NCBI GenBank assembly: GCA_965644295.1
Contig: CBFFRP010000215.1
Span: 62,001-126,000, forward strand
Source: Paraphysomonas bandaiensis
Taxonomy: Eukaryota > Chrysophyceae
Direction: 5' to 3'
DNA length: 64,000 nt
Shown here: positions 57,014 to 64,000 of the stretch, in pieces
How positions within the stretch are numbered: the stretch's first letter is position 1
Layout of the letters: each line of letters begins with the position of its first letter
Notes under the pieces: generated by a model
Databases searched by the model: none
What the model was told of the DNA's origin: nothing
What the model saw: the letters and a program-made list of their open reading frames with translations, nothing else
Translations under genes and position numbers: made by a program

Positions 57014-57519
57014 AGGAAAATTATTTGTAGCTAATATTGAAGAGCTACAATTACGTGAGCAACAAGTATCAGAAGCTCAGCGTTTGAGGTCTGTTAGTCT
57101 GTTATATATACACATTACTGTAGTGAATGTCTGATTATTTAGCAATAGGCGTTGAGACCTTGCATATTACTGTATATAGTATTCTAATATTATGTATATT
57201 TATTATATAATAGAGCTCAACGTCGAGCGGAATCAGATGACGAAGATAGTGATGATGTGGATATGGGAGAGAATATTGACGAATTAGTTGAATTCGAGAG
57301 AGCCACACGATTAGAAGCCAAAAAGGTAATACACTCATTAGTATGACATTCTATATTTTATATGAAAGTTTTATATGTACTGTATATTACACTGTTATAG
57401 ATATGCCTAATATTTTGTCATGTTTGGTACAGCAAGCAGAGGAGGAGCCAGTAGTTAGCCAATATCACAGCAGTGAAATATACGTTTACTCTATAACACT
57501 ATTCGACATTCCGCAGTAA
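57014..57519 (+). CDS. Small acidic protein, 5' end not found
   Basis: Three exons fit together in phase: about 57014-57088, 57214-57325 and 57433-57519 (stop TAA). They encode GKLFVANIEELQLREQQ, then a very acidic stretch SDDEDSDDVDMGENIDELVE, then a Lys/Glu-rich helix and a short tail of about 28 residues. No ATG precedes the first block in frame, so at least one upstream exon is missing. The composition recalls acidic phosphoprotein families, but no family signature is present. The gene runs into the 3' end of the PP2A subunit gene on the other strand. Confidence 0.4.
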
Positions 57520-57730
57520 ATATTATTAGTCTACTTCTCTAAACAAATACATCGTTCCGTAGAAGACATCGATTGACATACTGAATATGATTATAATTGA
57601 ATTTTTAAACTTACAAATGAACGGGCAATTTGTTACATCGCACGACAAGCCTACAAATTCCCACTGAACACTATGATAACGTTAAAACACGAAGGAAAGA
57701 GCCTAATAAACGGGATCCATCTTCATTTTT

Positions 57731-59652
57731 CTATACGCAATGTTTTAAAGATTCTTGCGCGAAGTACTTAACATCTTTATCCTTGTCGTTCTCCAATTCC
57801 GACAGCACTGGCTTAATCTGCGCAATAACTGCAGCACTAGTTTCGCCGGTGATGCGTTTGCAGGCCTCCCCGAGAATGATCGCCACCGCCAAGCGCACAT
57901 TCGCCACCACATCAGATGCTGCACCGAGAAGGAGGCCTACTATCTGGCCCTGAAATCGTTCTGAGAGATCCGCAGCGAGTAGGCTGCGAAGAGCCGTGAG
58001 CATGGTAAGACGGAAAAGGTACTCCTCCTCGGCCATGCTATTGACAGTTGGGAATATTTTTTCGAATACCCAAGCAGCAGTCCCAGCCTCACACATTTGA
58101 GGAAGAGTCGTAGCAGTCGCTAGGCGCACTTCCGCTACACCATCCTTGAATGTGTCAAGGAAGGGAGCTCGAAAGTTATCATCAAAGAATTCGGTGCCCA
58201 TGTGTTTTATCACCGAAGGCATCGCTAGAGTGATCTGGCGTCTCACACGCCAGTTTTCGTCACTGTAGAGGTTCTTGATGCAAGGTGTTAGACGCTGAAA
58301 GAGAGTTGGTACCTCAGAAGCGAGGACTCCAACTTTAAGAAGAACTCTGAGTTTCACAGATGGATCCTCGTCCTCCAAGCATTTTACCACGATGTCACTC
58401 ATATGTTGTGCTACCGCTTCGGGGCCGACCTTGGCTGCAACATCCACACACATGTCCGCCAGAGCCTTTCTGACGGCTACGCAAACATAATATCAGCACA
58501 ATGTGCCGCACAGATGAATTACATACCTGGAGTTGCATCCTGCGACAACTGAACTGCAGTTGGGACAACTTCTGTAAGGAATGCATCGGCTCCGACAATT
58601 TCAATGAAAGCCAGTGCAGATTCACAGGCTAGAGAACGCACATCCGCTTCCGAATCCTGCAAGAGATGCACAAAGCTCGGGAATATTTCAGCTGTAACGT
58701 ATTCAGCTGGGAAACATGAGGCAAACACACCGTACTCATTAACGATGGCGAGTCGAACCTTCCACGAGTTATCATCAACAGCGGCTTTCACAAGTGGTCC
58801 AACCTCTCCTACTACAGGAGCCATTACATTACTCTCTGTTAGGGTCTTGCAGTAGCTAACGTAGCTCTGCACGGCAAGGATGCGTACAGTCTGATGCTCA
58901 TCAGGGCTGCTTAAACTCTTTAGGAGTTCCAAGAACTCGGCTGACTGCGCGCTGGGCTCAGCCAGCTTCACCACCTTAGGGAAGGCAAGTGCAGCAGCTC
59001 GGCGCACAATTGCCATATCATCACGGCAGAGACCAAAATATATGTCTTGCACAGCAGCCCGGTCCCCCGAATTTACAGCAACGCGATAGATCTCGTCAAT
59101 CATTTGACAGGCCGATACACGTGGGTAAAACACCTCCCCTGCCTCCTCACCACATAGACGCTTAAGCATACTTATAAACGCTTGGGCACTAGTACTATGT
59201 GCATTTGGATCTATCTGGGCCAGTATTCTACATGCAGAGGCAGAGGCGGCTGATCGCACAACCGTTTCTTCTATACAACACAGTGCCTCGATGATAGGGA
59301 CTACCAAATGAGCATATTCTGGGCCACCAATAAACGAAAGTATATCGCCAATCTTTCTGCCCAAGGCAAGGATCACTTGGTCCATATCCATTAACTTTGC
59401 TGTAGTACAAAAACATTATGTCTGAGAGAGGGTATATGAGCATACATACTCTGTAAATAAGGCAGCATGTCGCTTCGAACTTTCTCCGGAGTCATGAGGG
59501 CTGCCACTAGACATAAATTAGACATAGCTTCAGTGCGTATAACAATTTCGGCATGTGAGGTTTCTTGCTTGAAGAACTCGAATGTGGACTGGTCGCCTAT
59601 ATATCAATGAATAAGCCACACACTCGAGTCATATATCAGCCCACGTACCCAT
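57731..59652 (-). CDS. PPP2R1A: PP2A scaffolding subunit A (PR65)
   Basis: Exons 59652-59649, 59596-59450, 59399-58527 and 58476-57731 join to 589 residues, the same length as the human protein. The protein is HEAT repeats throughout, with the family's repeat signature (for example SWKVRLAIVNEYG, NWRVRRQITLAMPSV, VRLAVAIILGEACKRI). PR65 is the scaffold that holds the PP2A catalytic and regulatory B subunits in the cytosol and nucleus. The coding part of the first exon is only ATG plus one base (59652-59649), split by a 52-nt intron. This is forced by the in-frame join MGDQSTFEFF and the lack of another start. The other introns are both 50 nt. Confidence 0.95.
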
Positions 59653-59688
59653 ACTAAATAGATTATTATTGCTTTCCAAAGCGTAATA

Positions 59689-60095
59689 TTATTGAATAGA
59701 AAGTTTCTCTGCAACCTTCACAGTCTGGAGTCCAAGTGAGAGCAATGAGACAGATAGACCGATCGCTGGAGAGGTGGTTAAGTTATACCTGCATATGTCA
59801 TCTCTACGGACTAGATCTGCATACACATATACACAACTCACACAAAAAAAAAACATATCGACTGAACCTGAAAAATAGTATCTCAAAGGGTCGGCAAACG
59901 GTTTCACACCGAACCATATATAGTACAGCTCATGATATGTAGTACTGCTGTATGTCTGTGTACTGCTCTACATACAGAAGTAGGTACGTATATACATATA
60001 CCTCTAGGTACGTATTCATCGTACCTTTTTTCTATCTCAAACTGAAAAGTGTCGCCTGAAGATATAGCGTTTACTTGGCTGGCAAAACGAAACAT
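59689..60095 (-). CDS. Small 56-residue protein with one hydrophobic segment
   Basis: Exons 60095-60025 and 59788-59689 join in phase (AG|G) across a 236-nt intron, long for this window. The product begins MFRFASQVNAISSGDTF and ends VKVAEKLSIQ, with a hydrophobic middle (TSPAIGLSVSLLSLGLQ). It could be a small mitochondrial or ER membrane subunit, but I recognise no family. It ends 36 nt before the PP2A A-subunit ATG, on the same strand. Support is limited to splice signals, phase and sensible composition. Confidence 0.4.
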
Positions 60096-60173
60096 AGTAT
60101 CAGTAAGAGGAGGAGAGCAGGATAAGGCCAGCAAATTAATTACCTATTAAGGTTGCATTAAATTGGCTGTATT

Positions 60174-61049
60174 ATGGAGTTCCGTGAGACCGACCAGGTT
60201 TGAGTGTCATGTAGTCTTTTTTGTCATTGTGTTATTATTGTTTGCGTGTGTTAGACCGAGAAGGCCTACCAGAAGCAGGATGCCATTTTCATTGGCAGAA
60301 AGCGCGCTTTGGGCAAGAAGACCCGCAAGGTATTAATTTATGTACCGTTACATTAATTAATGTCTGATGCAACGTATTTAATATTTCAGGGTATGAGATA
60401 CTTCAAGTCCATTGGGCTTGGGTTCAAGACCCCTAAGTCTGCCATTGAGGGCACCTACGTTGACAAGAAATGCCCCTTCACTGGAAATGTGTCTATCCGT
60501 GGCCGTATCCTTAAGGGAATTGTTATTTCCAACAAAATGAAGAGAACCATTGTTATCCGCCGTGATTACCTTCAATACGTCAAGAAATACAGAAGGTGTG
60601 TATATGTGTGTGGCTACTTGTTGTGGAACAGAAGGGGTTCAAGCTCTTAGTATGTATTCCCCAGAGAGAACTATATAGCGCTTGTTTCATGATTGCACAT
60701 TTTTCATTGTGTTTCTTTTTGTTCTTTGTTTATTGCGATTGAAAATATTAGTCACCATTCCGCAAATTTTTCGTATTAGTTTGATCGTGTCTTACATATA
60801 ATGTGTATTTAGATTCGAGAAGAGGCACTCTAACATGTCCGTTCACTGCTCTCCTTGCTTCCAGAACGTCACTGAGGGAGATGTTGTGACTGTCGGTCAG
60901 TGCAGACCTCTTGCGAAGACAGTTAAGTTCAACGTCCTCGACCACCAGCCTACTGCCAACAAGGTTAGTGAAACACCTCAAACAGCTTTAACAATTAACT
61001 GTATATTTTGCAGTCTCAGAACGTTAAGAAAATCTTCCGTGTGTTTTAA
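60174..61049 (+). CDS. RPS11: Ribosomal protein S11 (uS17), cytosolic 40S
   Basis: Exons 60174-60197, 60255-60329, 60390-60595, 60813-60963 and 61014-61049 join to 163 residues, near the usual 158. It reads [24 protein letters not shown], then the conserved uS17 core: [64 protein letters not shown] and [17 protein letters not shown]. It ends KKIFRVF. It binds 18S rRNA in the small subunit body. The longest intron (217 nt, 60596-60812) follows [13 protein letters not shown]. The codon pattern looks more GC-biased than the neighbours, as for highly expressed genes. Confidence 0.97.
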
Positions 61050-61344
61050 TTGTACACAATGCCAAATTCATCGGCGGTCAACTCAGCGACTAATAAATAG
61101 CCAATTTACTTCCTATATTATATCTTTTTTTATACCGTTGCAGCTTTGTGAACGGTAGTGTTTTAGTAATCCCCCCCCCACATCATGGCTATGCTTGGTT
61201 TAATGTACGAACAACATGTTATATAATTTTAACCGGAGCGTGTAAAGCGTATGCATATATAACCCTATATAGTACTGATTACTGATGCTAGAGCTAATAT
61301 TACGACTGTGAAATGAATACTATGTAACAATAACTATTACAAAC
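61050..61344. other. 3' flank of RPS11
   Basis: AT-rich with a run of nine C (61171-61179). No gene. Confidence 0.3.
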
Positions 61345-61998
61345 CAGGGCCTGGCAATCATTAATGGTAAGGCCATTATTCTATTAATGATTAAAGGCCA
61401 TTCGGCATTGGTAATTAAGTATAGAGAATTAAAATGCCAGTTTGCCCTCATCCGACAGAAGTGCTGGAACTGAGTTTGCACATCTGGACAACGCTGAGGT
61501 CACCACGAGAGGTCGACTTCGTACTTGGTACCTAGGAGTCCAACTACCGCTGCTTGCAAAGTTGATTAAGAAATCTAAGCGTAAAAACATGTATCCATAT
61601 CATCTGGAACCATTGTTATTCCTACTAGCCAGTTACATGTTGTTGTGGGATGCCCTCCATGAAGCCCTGTAAGTAGATCCTGATGTTCCAGTGGAGAGCG
61701 AGAAGCAAGTAGTTACCATTCCTAGTTTGTTATTACATTGGTTTAGTAATTAAGGGAGCACCACAATATCTACTTAGGTATTAATGGACCATTAATGGGA
61801 CATTTTTAATTATTTCAAACATTACGAATCAGGTATTTCAATTCTCCAGTATGTTTTATTTTTCTGGCTCTAAGTTTCTGCTGATAACAAGCAAAGTTGC
61901 CACAATTATCCTGAAAACTGAAAACCAGGGCTTGGTAACCAATAATGTCCCACTAATGGTATTCCAGTTCCCGGCAATTATAATGGCATTCAGCACTT
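61345..61998 (+). repeat. Dispersed repeat, family R1, copies 2 and 3
   Basis: Copy 2 starts CAGGGCCTGGCAATC at 61345 and contains ATTAATGG units, a 77-codon open stretch (61442-61672) and a 3' block, CCCTCCATGAAGCCCTG then GATCCTGATGTTCCAG, matching copy 1 near 37655-37700. A further start, CAGGGCTTGGTAACC, lies at 61926, followed by CATTCAGCACTTATG, which resembles 37180-37200 of copy 1. No target duplication was identified. Confidence 0.5.
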
Positions 61999-62874
61999 AT
62001 GTACTACGCCATATATATATAGTTCACAACACAACCAATATATAACGGCAAAAGGCAACACAAACTCTGATGTAATCTTTCAAATTTCACATTTTTATAT
62101 ACTTATACCAACATAATCTGAATTGTCTGTCGAAGTGCACGGCGAATACTCCACGCGACAATTATCAATAATCATAACTAGAAATAAATCTGGATACTCT
62201 TATATATTGTATATTCAAATCATATCATGAATAAGGGCCATTTCTTGTACAGAAAATCGTTTAGAAATTCCAAATGTTATAATGACATCTTCTGAAGACG
62301 CTACGCTACATTCCTTAAATTGACCATGCCATATAACATGGTCTTTGGAATGTATCCACTTGATATAACAACTATACCGTGAGTGCAGTATATGTTGAAC
62401 CTAGTATCGAACTTGATTTTAAAAGTTTCACGTTAAACGCAAGTGTGAGTTGCATAGAAGTACGAATGAATGCAAGCAATGTTACTGAAATATACCATCT
62501 CGTGCGAGAATCACCCAAGTAAAAACAATTGTACATTTATCTTCCTCTCTTCCGCCACTGATACATAGGTTTCCACTGATACAAAGACACGACAGCACTA
62601 ACTGCTCACATAAAGATAGAAGCGAACAAAAATAGGATCATTAGCACTGAAGAAACACCCCCACTATCCCTTACCAGTAATGCCTTCTGTAAAACATTAG
62701 AAGACAGAGGCTCATATATATCGGCCACATTATCATATGTTCGGTTTAATCATGTCTAACAACATCTAGCTGCTTCAGAACACTATGAACTATTGAGTGA
62801 TCTGCAAAATCCAGCCATATCCTCCGTCGAAATCTTTTTTGTACTCTTTTAGGGTATGTATGTACATGTACAGT
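61999..62874. other. Intergenic, AT-rich
   Basis: No gene or RNA recognised between the R1 repeats and the second microsatellite. Confidence 0.4.
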
Positions 62875-63574
62875 ATATGTTGTATGTATGTATGTACATG
62901 TATGTATGTATGTATGTATGTATGTATGTATGTATGTATGTATGTATGTATGTATGTATGTATGTATGTATGTATGTATGTATGTATGTATGTATGTATG
63001 TATGTATGTATGTATGTATGTATGTATGTATGTATGTATGTATGTATGTATGTATGTATGTATGTATGTATGTATGTATGTATGTATGTACATGTATGTA
63101 CATGTATGTATGTATGTATGTATGTATGTATGTATGTATGTATGTATGTATGTATGTATGTATGTATGTATGTATGTATGTATGTATGTATGTTTGTTTG
63201 TTTGTATGTATGTATGTATGTATGTATGTATGTATGTATGTATGTATGTATGTATGTATGTATGTATGTATGTATGTATGTATGTATGTATGTATGTATG
63301 TATGTATGTATGTATGTATGTATGTATGTATGTATGTATGTATGTACATGTATGTATGTATGTATGTATGTATGTATGTATGTATGTATGTATGTATGTA
63401 TGTATGTATGTATGTATATATGTATGCATGTATGTATGTATGTATGTATGTATGTATGTATGTATGTATGTATGTATGTATGTATGTATGTATGTATGTA
63501 TGTATGTATGTATGTATGTATGTATGTATGTATGTATGTATGTATGTATGTATGTATGTATGTATGTATGTATG
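62875..63574. repeat. Second (GTAT)n microsatellite
   Basis: About 700 bp of GTAT repeat, same strand phase as the array at 26.9 kb, interrupted by GTACATG (about 62893, 63087, 63097, 63344), GTTTGTTTG (about 63190) and GTATATATGTATGC (about 63413). All ORFs inside are artefacts. Confidence 0.98.
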
Positions 63575-63656
63575 TGTAGTTTCAGTTTCATGGCATGGAG
63601 GGAGTATTAAAGAAGTCGGGAGTCTTTCTACTATACTATCAATATAGGGGCTCAAC

Positions 63657-64000
63657 ATGGCTAGCGTAAGTACAGAGGTATGGCAGTTTGTGGTCGAATG
63701 GTACGACCCCATGCCACAACTCAAGAAAAAGTTTATATTAAAATATTTCGTTGAGAAGCATTTGGTTGAAATGATCGATATAAAAAACAAGAAGGTATTC
63801 CTTAAGAAGTCTCCATGTCCGCCTGAAATAACCCCAAATGATCTATTCATTGGCTCTAAAGTATTAATATTATCTAGAGAGTTAGATATTGTCGACTATG
63901 CGGACTCGTATACTAAATCTGTACTATGCAAACAATTACAGCCATCTGTTGCCATTCTCTCATCTTCCTGTGCTTCGTATTGGGGTCGATTTTGTGATAA
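63657..64000 (+). CDS. NME7: NME7-like DM10-domain nucleoside diphosphate kinase, 5' part
   Basis: The ATG at 63657 opens a frame that runs off the window end (about 114 codons seen). The sequence follows the DM10 module of NME7: VVEWYDPMPQLKKKF, then VEMIDIKNKKVFLKK, then NDLFIGSKVLILSRELDIVDYAD. This is followed by the first strand of a nucleoside diphosphate kinase domain (SVAILSSS, where canonical members have LALIKPDA). NME7 is an axonemal and gamma-tubulin-associated protein, so its presence suggests a flagellate stage. The first NDK strand lacks the usual Lys-Pro, which may mean a diverged, inactive domain. A GTAAGT string at codon 4 could be a cryptic donor. Confidence 0.82.
   Translation, partial: MASVSTEVWQFVVEWYDPMPQLKKKFILKYFVEKHLVEMIDIKNKKVFLKKSPCPPEITPNDLFIGSKVLILSRELDIVDYADSYTKSVLCKQLQPSVAILSSSCASYWGRFCD

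Noticed and set aside
62746-63850. Long ORFs on both strands
   Set aside because: The same artefact in the second GTAT array; one extends antisense into the NME7-like gene.
1-64000. CRISPR arrays, bacterial operons, prophage
   Set aside because: No regularly spaced direct repeats other than microsatellites; genes are spliced and eukaryotic throughout.

Overview
This is a nuclear window from a compact-genome eukaryote, most likely a unicellular protist of the stramenopile/alveolate/rhizarian kind. The genes are split by very short GT-AG introns (mostly 43-55 nt, a few 70-235 nt) and intergenic DNA is AT-rich. The content is a mix seldom found together in animals, fungi or land plants: a calcium-dependent protein kinase with EF-hands, a CCT-domain protein, tetraspanins, a DM10/NME7-type ciliary protein, and a plant-type LRR fused to a NACHT ATPase. 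The exact lineage cannot be fixed from the sequence alone. Exon models were built by hand from splice sites and reading phase. Each multi-exon CDS below closes in frame, except where marked otherwise.

Layout. 0.4-5.9 kb: a nearly intact Ty1/copia LTR retrotransposon on the minus strand, with LTRs identical by eye and a 5-bp target duplication. 7.5-11.4 kb: a two-repeat voltage-gated-type K+ channel (-). 13.2-14.2 kb: a four-CBS protein (-). 15.3-16.8 kb: two tetraspanin modules that can be read as one eight-TM protein (-). 17.3-19.1 kb: cytochrome b5-fused desaturase (+). 19.8-20.7 kb: histidine phosphatase (-). 21.2-22.6 kb: secreted C45/Ntn hydrolase (+). 22.8-23.7 kb: a decayed hAT transposon. 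24.2-26.8 kb: TMCO1 (-), a TEN1-like OB-fold protein (+) and a DUF4050 protein (-). 26.9-27.9 kb: a giant (GTAT)n satellite. 28.9-30.2 kb: coiled-coil protein (-). 30.7-36.7 kb: a large protein with five IQ motifs and one C2H2 finger (+). 37.0-38.5 kb: transposon remnants and a foldback MITE. 38.8-39.9 kb: PSP1-domain protein (+).

41.5-49.0 kb holds the most striking gene, a 12-exon, about 2228-residue STAND/NLR-like protein (+): pseudokinase, TPR-like region, WD40-like propeller repeats, NACHT ATPase and two plant-type LRR blocks. 50.1-52.2 kb: CDPK (-). 52.8-53.8 kb: CCT protein (+). 55.5-57.5 kb: two unrecognised genes. 57.7-59.7 kb: PP2A scaffold A subunit (-). 59.7-60.1 kb: a 56-residue protein (-). 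60.2-61.0 kb: ribosomal protein S11/uS17 (+). 61.3-62.0 kb: dispersed repeats. 62.9-63.6 kb: a second (GTAT)n satellite. 63.7-64.0 kb: the start of an NME7-like gene (+), cut by the window end.

The genes are mostly unrelated housekeeping and signalling genes rather than an operon-like cluster. The shared themes are calcium and membrane signalling (K+ channel, TMCO1, CDPK, IQ protein) and one putative intracellular sensor (the NLR-like gene).
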